From contig CAZEGV010000040.1 of NCBI GenBank assembly GCA_964511645.1, forward strand, positions 1 to 24,786: a stretch of DNA of 24,786 bases, written 5' to 3'. The notes below the pieces were generated by a model. The model saw only the letters and a program-made list of their open reading frames with translations, was not told the origin of the DNA and did not search any database. Within the stretch, counting starts at the first letter, position 1; every line of letters starts with the position of its first letter. Of the stretch, positions 7,845 through 16,655 are shown piece by piece. A program made the position numbers and the translations under genes. The DNA comes from CAZEGV01 sp964511645. Lineage in GTDB: Bacteria; Bacteroidota; Bacteroidia; Cytophagales; JAAEPT01.

Positions 7845-8828
7845 TTATTTTAGTTTTAATCGAATTGCTTCGTCCAACAAAGTGTTTTTATCAATTGGCA
7901 CAACCCCTACATGCTCACAGACAAGACCTCCTGCTAAGTTGGATAGTGCTAAATTAAACTTAGCATCCAAGTCTAAGGCAATACATAAAGAAATAATAGA
8001 AATAACAGTATCACCAGCACCTGAAACATCAATGATTTTTCGCTTATGGGCAGGAGTGTGTAGAAACAAACCCTGTTCGGCATATGCAGCTCCGTATTCA
8101 GATAAGGTCAATAAGGTTTTTTGATGAGGAAGATGTTCACGTAATTGCTTAACCGCTTCATTTAGGGAGGCATTATTTACTTCTTCTAAATCAATTTTGA
8201 GTCCTGCTTTAAGCTCACTTAAATTAGGTTTAAATAGCGTTACATTTCTATAACGTGAAAAATTTTTCTTTTTTGGGTCTACCGTGCTAGGTACTCCCTG
8301 TTTATTACAAATTTCAATTAATTGTGAAATATTATTTTCGTGTAAAACACCTTTGTCATAATCTTGAAAAATAACTACATCTACATTTTTTACAAGTTGA
8401 TTAAATTTATGGATTAAATCCATGTTTTCTGATTTTGACAAATCTTTTTCTGATTCAGAATCCACCCGTAATACATGTTGTTTTTTGGCAATAATACGGT
8501 GTTTGATGGTAGTAGGGCGTTCTCTACTACTTACAATTCCTTCAATAGGCATTTCTGATTTCTGTAATAAGTCTAAAAAGTCTCTTCCATCTTGGTCATC
8601 ACCAATCACACTACACAAAATAGGAGTAGCACCCATTGCCTTCACATTAAGTGCTACATTGGCTGCTCCTCCTAGTCTTTTTTCTCTTTTTTCAACTGAT
8701 AAAATAGGTACAGGAGCTTCTGGAGAGATACGATTCACTTTGCCCCAGAGGTATGAGTCAATCATTACATCTCCTACAATTAATACCTTTAGATTCTTAA
8801 AATCTTTAAAAGCATTCTGTACTTTCAT
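7845..8828 (-). CDS. hldA: D-glycero-beta-D-manno-heptose-7-phosphate kinase (kinase-only form)
   Basis: PfkB/ribokinase-fold sugar kinase that phosphorylates heptose 7-phosphate at C1 on the way to ADP-heptose for the LPS core. Seen: GDVMIDSYLWGKVNRISPEA at the N-terminus, GGAANVALN (53-61), LRVDSES, FQDYDKGVL, DPKKKNFSRY, FKPNLSE and the catalytic anion-hole motif DVSGAGDT (267-274, Asp273 as base). At 327 aa it matches only the N-terminal half of E. coli HldE; the nucleotidyltransferase half is absent and must be a separate gene (hldC type) elsewhere. It starts 14 bp after the aspartate aminotransferase stop and is followed immediately by trkH. Confidence 0.9.
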   Translation of the reverse strand: MKVQNAFKDFKNLKVLIVGDVMIDSYLWGKVNRISPEAPVPILSVEKREKRLGGAANVALNVKAMGATPILCSVIGDDQDGRDFLDLLQKSEMPIEGIVSSRERPTTIKHRIIAKKQHVLRVDSESEKDLSKSENMDLIHKFNQLVKNVDVVIFQDYDKGVLHENNISQLIEICNKQGVPSTVDPKKKNFSRYRNVTLFKPNLSELKAGLKIDLEEVNNASLNEAVKQLREHLPHQKTLLTLSEYGAAYAEQGLFLHTPAHKRKIIDVSGAGDTVISIISLCIALDLDAKFNLALSNLAGGLVCEHVGVVPIDKNTLLDEAIRLKLK

Positions 8829-8842
8829 CTAGTTATTTTTTT

Positions 8843-10051
8843 TTATGATAGTTTTGCTAAAGCTACTTTAATTCTTTTGATCGCTTCTGTAATGTTTTCA
8901 TCTGAGGCAGCGTAAGAAATTCTGATATTTTTAGGTGAACCAAAAGCAAGACCTGCCACAGTAGAGACATTGGCTACATGCAATAAGTATAAGCTCATAT
9001 CCATAGAGTCTTTAATTATATCTCCATTTTCAGCTTTCTTACCAAAATAAGAAGCTATTTCTGGGAAAACATAAAATGCTCCTGCTGGTGTATTAGTTTT
9101 GATATTTGGAATTTCTTTTAATAAATCCAAAATAAGTCCTCTTCTTCTTTTAAATGCAGTTCCCATTTCGGCTACTGAAGCTTTTTGAGCATCTACATTC
9201 TTAATTGCTTCTATACAAGCACGCTGAGCGATAGAGCAAGTTCCTGAAGTAACTTGTCCTTGTATCTTTTGAGTAGCTTTTGCCAACCATTCTGGTGCAC
9301 AGATATAGCCAACTCTCCATCCAGTCATGGCATATCCTTTTGAGAAACCATTGATAGTAATAATACGGTCTTTTACTCTGTCAATTGCACCAATAGAGCT
9401 ATGTCCATCACCATAGTTAATGTATTCATAAATTTCATCTGAGAGTACAAATAAGTCTTCTTTAGATAACACAATATCTGCAATCTCTTCTAATTCGCTT
9501 GGCGAAAATAATGCTCCAGCAGGGTTAGAAGGAGACGAAAACATAATCGCTTTTGTTTTGTCTGTTACGGCTGCCTTAATTTGAGCTGCAGTAGGTTTAA
9601 AATCATTTTCGATAGTTCCTTCTACAATAACAGGTACTCCTTCAGCAAATTTTACAATGTCCATATAAGACACCCAGTATGGGGCTAAAATAAGTACTTC
9701 GTCTCCAGGGTTCACTAAACTTAATACCACATTAGCGATAGACTGTTTAGCTCCAGTAGAGACTACAATATTATTAGCAGTACACTCAATATTATTATCA
9801 CGTTTTAATTTTGTTGCAATTGCTTCCTTCAATTCAGGATAACCTGGTACTGGTGTGTAAAAAGTGTAACCATCATCAATTGCTTTCTTAGCAGCTTCTT
9901 TGATATAGTCAGGTGTAATAAAGTCTGGCTCACCTACTGATAGGTTAATCACATTTACTCCTTTAGACGCTAAGTCTCTTGCTGCTTGTGCCATTGCAAT
10001 TGTAGCAGAAGCTTTCATTGCATTAATTCTATCTGATAATCCTGTACTCAT
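8843..10051 (-). CDS. aspC: Aspartate aminotransferase-type PLP enzyme (class I, subgroup I-gamma)
   Basis: Fold-type I aminotransferase interconverting aspartate/glutamate and their 2-oxoacids, and possibly prephenate in some bacterial members. Seen: NLSVGEPDF (36-44), YTPVPGYPELKEAIA, STGAKQSI, APYWVSY, SSPSNPAGA (with the PLP-contacting Asn175), SDEIYEY and the Schiff-base Lys238 in GFSKGYAMTGWRVGY. Length 402 aa is normal. The start fits homologues (MSTGLSDRI). It heads the leftward train; a candidate promoter lies in the 92-bp gap upstream. Substrate preference cannot be told from sequence, so the symbol is a family-level label. Confidence 0.88.
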   Translation of the reverse strand: MSTGLSDRINAMKASATIAMAQAARDLASKGVNVINLSVGEPDFITPDYIKEAAKKAIDDGYTFYTPVPGYPELKEAIATKLKRDNNIECTANNIVVSTGAKQSIANVVLSLVNPGDEVLILAPYWVSYMDIVKFAEGVPVIVEGTIENDFKPTAAQIKAAVTDKTKAIMFSSPSNPAGALFSPSELEEIADIVLSKEDLFVLSDEIYEYINYGDGHSSIGAIDRVKDRIITINGFSKGYAMTGWRVGYICAPEWLAKATQKIQGQVTSGTCSIAQRACIEAIKNVDAQKASVAEMGTAFKRRRGLILDLLKEIPNIKTNTPAGAFYVFPEIASYFGKKAENGDIIKDSMDMSLYLLHVANVSTVAGLAFGSPKNIRISYAASDENITEAIKRIKVALAKLS

Positions 10052-10095
10052 TATATATATATATTATAATTTTACTCAATTCTTAACTCAGTGGG

Positions 10096-10127
10096 TAAAG
10101 GTAGTGTCTATATACTTTTTATCCAAA
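10096..10127 (-). promoter_or_regulatory. Candidate Bacteroidota promoter for the aspC train
   Basis: Read on the minus strand: TTTG (10127-10124), a 20-base spacer, then TACCTTTA (10103-10096), seven of eight positions of the Bacteroidota -7 consensus TAnnTTTG. Transcription would start about 38 bases before the aspC ATG. It lies in the only sizeable gap (92 bp) between the PBP gene and the following train. Inferred by pattern only. Confidence 0.5.
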
Positions 10128-10143
10128 CCAAAAAAATACTATA

Positions 10144-12423
10144 TCACGGGTCAATAATATAATCATCATTTACATTAACGGTAGTGCTGTCTTCAATACA
10201 TTGCAATTCTGTACGTAATGTAGCTTCATCTAAAGACTCTGGAACACTAAATGGTTTTGGTTTTAGCAACTTATCTTTATACATAGACTGCATAAAAGTA
10301 GCATATATTGGTAATGCCATTGATCCTCCATACCAAGTTCGAGAGTTTTTAAAATTTATTTGATTATCATCTACTCCAACCCAAGAGACGCATACAAGAT
10401 CGTTGTTAACTCCCACAAACCAACCATCTTTTGATCCTTGTGTCGTTCCAGTCTTACCACCAATTTGGTTATTATTTTCTAATAAATGGTATTTAGTATC
10501 AATCACTCTCCCAGTACCTTTTTTTATCATAATGCCTGATCGCAAGAGTGTTATCATTTTATAGGCGTTTAATTCGCTCATTACTCTTTTTTCAATTCCT
10601 TGATGTTCCCAAATCGTATTTCCATTTTTATCTGTAATGCGATTGATGTAATGCGGTTTTATAGAAAACCCTTTATTAACAAAGCTAAGGTAAGGAGTAA
10701 TTAATTCAAACATATTTAACTCACAAGTACCTAATGCCAAGGAAAGATTTTCATGCAAACGCTCTTTTGGCACACCTAATAACTCTGCATGTTTCACTAC
10801 ATTTTTAGGTCCAATGTCAATCATTAGTTTAGCGGCACAATTATTTAGAGATCTTCCTAAACATTCTTTTAGTGTCAAAATTTCATTAGTTGCCTTTATC
10901 TTTGGCATCCAAATTTTATCGTCTTCTGTACGAGCGACTACTGGCACATCATGCATTTCGTCACAAGGAGAATAGCCTAAATTGATAGCTGCAGAGTACA
11001 AAATAGGTTTAAAAGTAGAGCCTACTTGTCTTCTCCCTTGCTTCACGTGGTCGTAAGCAAAATATTGCTGATTAAGTCCTCCTACCCAAACTTTTACAGC
11101 CCCAGTAGATGGCTCTACTGCTAAAAATCCAGCTTGCAAAAATTTCTTCATGTACTTGTATCTCGCTATAGGAGATAATTTCACCTTCTTAGAAATTATC
11201 TTTCCATTTTGATAAACAGGAATAGATGTGTCCACAGCCTTGTTTAAAGCTTGGGTTATTTTAGTGGGGTTACCATTATATTTTTTGAAAAGCATTTTAT
11301 AGAACGCCTGTCTTCTTAACGAACGTTTAAAATAAACTTTAGACCAAGGGTCTTTATCTCCCCACTCTTTCAAAAATTTTGATTGTAAATAAGCCGTATG
11401 TTTTAATAAAGATTTCTCAGCTTTTTGCTGAGCTTTATAATCTATGGTTGTGTAAATCCTAAGCCCATCAGTTTCTAAGTCTAAACCATTTTCTTTAGCA
11501 ATCTGATCTAATTCTTTTTTTATTGTCTCTCTAAAGTGTGTTGCATGACCTTGATATGACCCTTGAGATTGATAATGAGTATTTAGCGGAAGTTTTTTTA
11601 ATAAAGCATACTTTTCTGACGTTAATAATGTAAGATTTTTATGCTTACAATACTTTAATATTTGACGCAAGACCGTATTTCGTCTTTCCGTTGAATTATT
11701 TGGGTTTTTAATTGGGTCATACTTAGTGTTGGCTTTCAGTGTGCCAATCAACGTAGCCGCCTCATTGAGCGTAAGTTTACTAGGTTTTTTGTCAAAATAT
11801 GTTTTTGAACCTTCTTTTATCCCAACTGCTTTTATCCCAAACCCAACAGTATTGAGGTACATTGTAATAATTTCTTCTTTGGTGTAAGCACGCTCTAACC
11901 TAATAGCTGTAATCCACTCTTTTGTTTTTATGATAAACGTTTTTAAAGGTGTTTTGTACAAAGCACCTTTAAACTCAGGCTCTTGCCTCATCTCAAAAAT
12001 ATTTTTGGCAAATTGTTGAGAAATTGTACTTCCTCCTCCAGCAAGGTTTCCGGTGACAATGCCTTTGAGCACACGTAATGTAGCTCTCATATCTACTCCT
12101 CCATGCTCTTCATAACGCTCATCCTCTGTGGCTACAAGTGCGATGAATACATTATTAGAAATGTCTTCAAAATTAACTCTAGTACGGTTTACGCTATAAT
12201 ATTTTCCCAGTAGACTATGTCCATCATTGGCATACATTACAGATGCTAATTCTGATTTGGGATTTTCTAAATCTTCAAACCCGGGCATAGCCCCAAAAAG
12301 ACCAAACCAATCACCTTTTACCGAATATGTAAGTAAAAATAAGCCCAAAATAATAAATCCGAACATCGACCATAAGCCTAGAATTACATTTTTACATGAG
12401 AATAAAGAAAATATTTTTTTCAT
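10144..12423 (-). CDS. mrcA: Class A penicillin-binding protein (PBP1A-type glycosyltransferase/transpeptidase)
   Basis: Bifunctional peptidoglycan synthase anchored in the inner membrane. Residues about 13-35 form the single transmembrane anchor. The glycosyltransferase domain (about 60-250) shows the catalytic Glu100 in TEDERYEEHGG, the GSTISQQ motif (131-137) and LERAYTKEEIITMYLN. The transpeptidase domain shows the active-site Ser469 in STFK (469-472), SLN (525-527) and KTGTT (657-661). An acidic tail ends in YIIDP. Length 759 aa is normal for the Bacteroidota form. It starts 8 bp after the hom stop, so it is probably cotranscribed with the methionine genes. Confidence 0.94.
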   Translation of the reverse strand: MKKIFSLFSCKNVILGLWSMFGFIILGLFLLTYSVKGDWFGLFGAMPGFEDLENPKSELASVMYANDGHSLLGKYYSVNRTRVNFEDISNNVFIALVATEDERYEEHGGVDMRATLRVLKGIVTGNLAGGGSTISQQFAKNIFEMRQEPEFKGALYKTPLKTFIIKTKEWITAIRLERAYTKEEIITMYLNTVGFGIKAVGIKEGSKTYFDKKPSKLTLNEAATLIGTLKANTKYDPIKNPNNSTERRNTVLRQILKYCKHKNLTLLTSEKYALLKKLPLNTHYQSQGSYQGHATHFRETIKKELDQIAKENGLDLETDGLRIYTTIDYKAQQKAEKSLLKHTAYLQSKFLKEWGDKDPWSKVYFKRSLRRQAFYKMLFKKYNGNPTKITQALNKAVDTSIPVYQNGKIISKKVKLSPIARYKYMKKFLQAGFLAVEPSTGAVKVWVGGLNQQYFAYDHVKQGRRQVGSTFKPILYSAAINLGYSPCDEMHDVPVVARTEDDKIWMPKIKATNEILTLKECLGRSLNNCAAKLMIDIGPKNVVKHAELLGVPKERLHENLSLALGTCELNMFELITPYLSFVNKGFSIKPHYINRITDKNGNTIWEHQGIEKRVMSELNAYKMITLLRSGIMIKKGTGRVIDTKYHLLENNNQIGGKTGTTQGSKDGWFVGVNNDLVCVSWVGVDDNQINFKNSRTWYGGSMALPIYATFMQSMYKDKLLKPKPFSVPESLDEATLRTELQCIEDSTTVNVNDDYIIDP

Positions 12424-12431
12424 CTCTAGCC

Positions 12432-13613
12432 TTATTTTCCTGTTATTGCAACAAAAACATCAGCCGTATTAAGGACCTTGCTATCCAACAAGGCTTGAAG
12501 CTTAATCTTACCAATTACATAGTTATGAGTATCACTTGTATATCTAGCAGAGATGTGTTCAAAATTAAAATGAGATAAGTTATTTTCATCATAATAACGC
12601 AAGTAAATCTCAATTTCTTCTTCGTTGTCTTGTGCTAGTTTACGATCTGATAATTGCTTTTTATACTCATATTTATACTCATATAACAATGCTGACAAAT
12701 CTGATAAAATGGCAAACCCTGTAGCATGACCTCCAGCACCAATCCCTTGGTAAAACTGCATCCCACAAAACTCTGCATCTATATTAATAGCATTATACTC
12801 ATGATCTACATCATATAAATTATCATTTGCATATACAAACTGAGGTAAAACATAAAGTGCAATTTTATTGTCTCCTGTTTTTCGTACTGTTGCAGTATGC
12901 CTTACAATTGCACCTCTCTCATTTGCATAATTAATGTCATGACGTGACAAATATTGTATGCCATGCACAACTACATTTTGAGGATCAACACAAAGTCCAT
13001 AAGCATGCATTGTGATGATAATCAGTTTATATAATGAGTCGTAGCCAATGATGTCTAAAGTAGGGTCACTTTCTGCATAACCTAAGTCTTGGGCTTGTTT
13101 TAAAGCAATATCAAAATCTTTGTCTTCTTTGAAGATTTTGGTAAGCATATAGTTGGTAGAGACATTAAAAATACCACTTACTTCATCCAAAAAGTCATTA
13201 TCATGATATTCTTCTAAAGTTCGAATAATTGGAATACTTGCACAAGCAGACCCTTCATATAACAAAGTACTTCCTGTTTCTTTTTGAAGTAATTGTAATT
13301 CATCTAAATGTTCTGCTAACATTTTTTTATTAGATGTTACTACGTCCTTACCATTTCTAAGGGCTTGAGAAACAATTTTAAATGCAGCATCAACATCATT
13401 AATTACTTCAATAATAACATCAATTGAACTATCGTTTAATAAATCATTTTTATCAAATGTGAAATGATTCAAATCAATTGATCTGCGTTTATTTTTATCT
13501 TTTACACAAATCTTGGAAAAAGTGATTTCAAAAGAAGAATGTTTTCGAATTATATCATAGGTACCTTGTCCTACAATTCCAAAACCAAATAATCCTATTT
13601 TAACTTTTTTCAT
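12432..13613 (-). CDS. hom: Homoserine dehydrogenase (monofunctional)
   Basis: Reduces aspartate semialdehyde to homoserine with NAD(P)H. The N-terminal Rossmann motif GFGIVGQG is at 10-17; VVTSNKKMLAEH and YEGSACASIPIIRTLEEY follow; the catalytic domain has FNVSTNYMLTKI and AESDPTLDIIGYDSLYKL, which retains the Glu, Asp and Lys positions of the family. At 393 aa it is not fused to aspartokinase. The C-terminal region beyond about residue 310 is acidic and not clearly an ACT domain, so feedback control by threonine is uncertain. It lies 12 bp after metX, which consumes homoserine, so the pair channels carbon to methionine. Confidence 0.92.
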   Translation of the reverse strand: MKKVKIGLFGFGIVGQGTYDIIRKHSSFEITFSKICVKDKNKRRSIDLNHFTFDKNDLLNDSSIDVIIEVINDVDAAFKIVSQALRNGKDVVTSNKKMLAEHLDELQLLQKETGSTLLYEGSACASIPIIRTLEEYHDNDFLDEVSGIFNVSTNYMLTKIFKEDKDFDIALKQAQDLGYAESDPTLDIIGYDSLYKLIIITMHAYGLCVDPQNVVVHGIQYLSRHDINYANERGAIVRHTATVRKTGDNKIALYVLPQFVYANDNLYDVDHEYNAINIDAEFCGMQFYQGIGAGGHATGFAILSDLSALLYEYKYEYKKQLSDRKLAQDNEEEIEIYLRYYDENNLSHFNFEHISARYTSDTHNYVIGKIKLQALLDSKVLNTADVFVAITGK

Positions 13614-13625
13614 GCTTAATTGGGC

Positions 13626-14657
13626 TTAAAATTCTATGCTATGATTATCAAAAAAGTCATACATAATCTCTGTAATTGCTTTTGCTTCTATCAAAAAACC
13701 ATCATGCCCATAAAAAGAATTGATCTCTGCATATTGTGCTTGATTAATGCCTTCGGCTATTGTTTTTTGTTCTATCGTAGGGAATAAATAATCTGATGAA
13801 ATCCCAATACATAAAGTACGAGACTTCACTTTTTTTAATGCTTGTTCAACGCTTTCTCTTCCCCTACCTATGTGATGAGAATCCATTGCTTTAGATAAAA
13901 AATAGTATGAGTGTGCATTAAATCTTTCCACTAGCTTATCTCCTTGGTATTGCTGATAGCTTTGTGCTTTGTAATGGTCTGTTTTTTCTATATCTGTATC
14001 GGATTGCGTTTTCCAATAGGCTTGATAATCACGATAAGAAAGTAAAGCAATTGCCCTAGCTGCTCTTAAGCCCATTTTTCCTGCATCTGCTCGATGTTCT
14101 CCCCATGTAGAATCAGCTTCTAGTGCCATACGTTGAGACTCATTAAAAGCAATTCCCCATGGAGAATGTTGGGCATTTGTTGCTAAAAGTATTAAGTTTT
14201 TAGGTACTTGAGGTTCGATAATAGCCCATTCTAAGGCTTGCATACCTCCCATCGAACCACCAATGAGCAAACTAATCTTATCTATTTCTAAATGCTTACG
14301 TAGTTCAACTAAACATCCTACTATATCTCTTACTGTGTATTGCGGGAAATCACCTAAATATAAGTCTTGAGTTACTGGATTGGTGTCTAATGGGGAACTA
14401 GAGCCATAGCAAGATCCAAAAATGTTTGCACAAATAATAAAATGTTTATCGGGATTAATTATTTTCCCATCTCCTACAAGACCTTCCCACCAATCATCTG
14501 CTTCAGCGTTGGCAGTCAGTGCGTGACAAACCCAAACAACATTGTCTTTGGCTTCATTAAGCGTGCCTAAAGTACTGTATTGCAATTGAAATCTAGGCAA
14601 ACTCTCTCCAGATTCTAGGGTATATGTATTACTATATTTGAATAAATGACTCTCCAA
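13626..14657 (-). CDS. metX: Homoserine O-acetyltransferase
   Basis: Alpha/beta-hydrolase-fold acyltransferase making O-acetyl-L-homoserine from homoserine and acetyl-CoA, the entry to direct sulfhydrylation in methionine synthesis. Seen: oxyanion/substrate segment VCHALTANAEADDWW, NIFGSCYGSSSP, nucleophile elbow GGSMGGMQ with Ser135, then Asp289 in GISSDYLFP and His318 in YGHDGFL completing the triad. Length 343 aa is normal. It is the first gene of the metX-hom-PBP train. No SAM riboswitch could be recognised in the 60 bp upstream. MetX proteins may be acetyl- or succinyl-specific; acetyl is the default for Bacteroidota. Confidence 0.92.
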   Translation of the reverse strand: MESHLFKYSNTYTLESGESLPRFQLQYSTLGTLNEAKDNVVWVCHALTANAEADDWWEGLVGDGKIINPDKHFIICANIFGSCYGSSSPLDTNPVTQDLYLGDFPQYTVRDIVGCLVELRKHLEIDKISLLIGGSMGGMQALEWAIIEPQVPKNLILLATNAQHSPWGIAFNESQRMALEADSTWGEHRADAGKMGLRAARAIALLSYRDYQAYWKTQSDTDIEKTDHYKAQSYQQYQGDKLVERFNAHSYYFLSKAMDSHHIGRGRESVEQALKKVKSRTLCIGISSDYLFPTIEQKTIAEGINQAQYAEINSFYGHDGFLIEAKAITEIMYDFFDNHSIEF

Positions 14658-14717
14658 AATCTTTCTTAAAATTTTACAAAAAGCAATTTACAAAGATTAT
14701 CTCTGTTTACAATGAAA

Positions 14718-15146
14718 TTATTTTTTAGTCGTGCGATTACGAAGTATAGTATGGATTTTTCGGATGTGAGAATGTGCGGTAGATGAAGCGATTGTTCCAG
14801 GGTAAATCTCTGTAATTAACTTATAGATATCATGAGCCTCTATCAATTTATTTTGAGCCTCTAGTCTTGTCGCTACTTGAGACAAAACTAAGGAAGCACT
14901 CTCTAAATCTACAATTTTCTCATTGAGATTTATTTTATCACTTTCCTTTTTGACCAATTCTTTTTTTAATGCTATGATAACAGAGTCTTGTATCTCTAGC
15001 ACATATTGAAGATCATGAATTTCTTTTTCCTGTCCTTGTACTACTTGACTACAAAACGAAACTTGTTGTTTGAGTAAGTTGTTGCTTTGTGCAGATGCTA
15101 AGCCAATAAAACCAGTAATTGTTAATATACAAACTATCTTTTTCAT
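14718..15146 (-). CDS. Small exported coiled-coil protein of unknown function
   Basis: From the ATG at 15146 the protein is 142 aa: a signal peptide (MKKIVCILTITGFIGLASA, cleavage before QSNN), then a heptad-like region (about 25-100: KEIHDLQYVLEIQDSVIIAL, KKELVKKESDKINLNEKI, VLSQVATRLEAQNKLIE), then a short segment HDIYKLITEIYPGTIASSTAHS resembling one tetratricopeptide-like helix pair, and a basic end. An upstream in-frame ATG at 15176 would overlap phoH and hide the signal peptide, so it is not chosen. It starts 7 bp after the phoH stop. I do not recognise a named family; periplasmic location is inferred. Confidence 0.7.
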   Translation of the reverse strand: MKKIVCILTITGFIGLASAQSNNLLKQQVSFCSQVVQGQEKEIHDLQYVLEIQDSVIIALKKELVKKESDKINLNEKIVDLESASLVLSQVATRLEAQNKLIEAHDIYKLITEIYPGTIASSTAHSHIRKIHTILRNRTTKK

Positions 15147-15153
15147 ATGATTA

Positions 15154-16482
15154 TTATAACAATTCATTTGCCACATTTGCTAATTCCGACCTTTCTCCTT
15201 TTTCTAGGGTAATATGGGCGTGAATTGGATGGTCTTTAATTTTATCTATAATATAAGACAAGCCATTACTTAAGCGATCTAAGTAAGGGGAATCAATTTG
15301 GTTTACATCTCCTGTAAAGATAATTTTAGTGTTTTCTCCTGCACGAGTAATAATGGTTTTAATTTCATGAGGTGTTAAGTTTTGTGCTTCATCAACAATA
15401 AATATGACATTAGATAAACTTCTACCTCTTATATAAGCTAAAGGAGTAATCAAGATTTTTTCTTGCTCCATCATATTTGTAATATTGATAAAATCTTTAT
15501 CGGTTTCCTTAAACTGAGATTTAATGAATTTAAGATTGTCCCATAATGGTTGCATATAGGGATCAAGCTTGGAAGATACATCACCAGGTAAATACCCGAT
15601 ATCTTTATTGCTTAGCGGCACAATCGGTCTTGCTAATAATATTTGTTTGTAATTCGCTCTATTCTCAATTGCACTAGACAATGCTAATAAGGTTTTTCCT
15701 GTTCCTGCCACACCTGATATAGTCACAAGTTTAATATTTGGGTCAAGGATAGCATGCATCGCAAATACTTGTTCAGCATTTTTAGGTTTGATTCCATAAG
15801 CGCTTCTTTTTTCTACTCGTTCAATATTTCCTGAAGTAGGGTTAAAATAAGTCAGCACCGATGAAGAGCCATTTTTAAGAATGAAATAATGATTTGCTAA
15901 AGGTTTCTCATCAAATATTTCTGAAAATTCGATAAACCCTTGGTTGTATATTTTATCAATAATAGCATCGTCATTAACTGCTACTTCTGATCTTCCCTTA
16001 AAGCTTGTTACTTCTGCTAGCACTCTACCTTTGAGGTAGTCTTGTGCCATAATCTCTAATGACTTGGCTTTTATTCTTAAATTAATATCTTTAGTGACGA
16101 GGATTACGCTACGTTTGGAAAAAGCTTGACTTAGCTGAATGGCTACATTAATAATACGGTGATCTGCCTTGTTTTGGGCAAAAACTTCACAGGCATTAGG
16201 TTCTGACTTTTCGTTCATTTCTACTTTGAGCGTACCATAATGTTCTCCTAAAGATGTCCAGTCACTAATGAGGCTACCTTCGGAAAGTTTATCAAGACGA
16301 CGAGCAAATTCTCTTGCTTCAAAATTCTTAGACTCACTTCCTTTTTTAAAATTATCTAGCTCTTCAAGCACCGAAATAGGTATAACAACATCATTATCTT
16401 CAAAAGCACGGATGCAATTATTATCGTGTAATATTACAGATGTGTCTAATACAAATATTTTGGTTGCTTTACTTTTCGCCAT
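15154..16482 (-). CDS. PhoH-family protein with N-terminal PIN domain (PhoH2/YlaK type)
   Basis: Two-domain RNA-directed protein. PIN ribonuclease domain at about 8-145: VLDTSVILHD with Asp13, the ELDNFKKG segment with acidic residues near 40, NKADHRIINVA with Asp107 and LVTKDINLRIKA. PhoH ATPase domain at about 230-442: Walker A GVAGTGKT (257-264), YLPGDVSSKLDPYMQP, Walker B/DEAQN (361-368) and FTGDVNQID. Family members of this layout have been described as ATP-dependent RNA helicase/ribonucleases. At 442 aa it is complete. It is not preceded by a small antitoxin-like gene. It appears to head a two-gene unit with the coiled-coil protein. Confidence 0.92.
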   Translation of the reverse strand: MAKSKATKIFVLDTSVILHDNNCIRAFEDNDVVIPISVLEELDNFKKGSESKNFEAREFARRLDKLSEGSLISDWTSLGEHYGTLKVEMNEKSEPNACEVFAQNKADHRIINVAIQLSQAFSKRSVILVTKDINLRIKAKSLEIMAQDYLKGRVLAEVTSFKGRSEVAVNDDAIIDKIYNQGFIEFSEIFDEKPLANHYFILKNGSSSVLTYFNPTSGNIERVEKRSAYGIKPKNAEQVFAMHAILDPNIKLVTISGVAGTGKTLLALSSAIENRANYKQILLARPIVPLSNKDIGYLPGDVSSKLDPYMQPLWDNLKFIKSQFKETDKDFINITNMMEQEKILITPLAYIRGRSLSNVIFIVDEAQNLTPHEIKTIITRAGENTKIIFTGDVNQIDSPYLDRLSNGLSYIIDKIKDHPIHAHITLEKGERSELANVANELL

Positions 16483-16600
16483 TTTAGTATATTGATTTAT
16501 ATATGAGAAATATTTTTATCATTACAATAAAACAACATACATTTTTAAGAGTAGTCATACAAGAAAATAAGGATTATTATACCAAGATGTCAATAAACAT
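16483..16600. other. Spacer upstream of phoH
   Basis: AT-rich spacer of 118 bp that must contain the phoH promoter on the minus strand. No good -33/-7 pair stands out by eye. A 69-codon plus-strand frame beginning at 16503 runs across the lpdA terminator and is not a gene. Confidence 0.4.
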
Positions 16601-16632
16601 AAAAACCAGTGAAGATAACTTCACTGGTTTTT
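16601..16632 (-). terminator. Rho-independent terminator downstream of lpdA
   Basis: Perfect 14-bp inverted repeat: AAAAACCAGTGAAG (16601-16614), loop ATAA, CTTCACTGGTTTTT (16619-16632). Read on the minus strand it begins 23 bases beyond the lpdA stop and ends in a run of five U. Because both arms carry A/T runs it could work in both directions. Confidence 0.9.
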
Positions 16633-16655
16633 ATTTAATCAAAATGGATATAATC

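Noticed and set aside
7845..8828. Bifunctional HldE
   Set aside because: The frame stops after the kinase domain and the next gene is trkH; no nucleotidyltransferase HxGH-type motif follows.
10052..10070. TA-repeat tract before aspC as a phase-variable microsatellite
   Set aside because: The tract of about seven TA units lies between the likely transcript start and the ATG in an AT-rich genome; nothing indicates length variation.
14658..14717. SAM riboswitch upstream of metX
   Set aside because: Only 60 bp of AT-rich sequence is present, with no pairing pattern of a known SAM riboswitch class that I could see.
15154..16482. PIN-PhoH gene as part of a toxin-antitoxin pair
   Set aside because: No small antitoxin-like frame precedes it, and the following gene encodes an exported protein; the layout is the ordinary housekeeping PhoH2 form.
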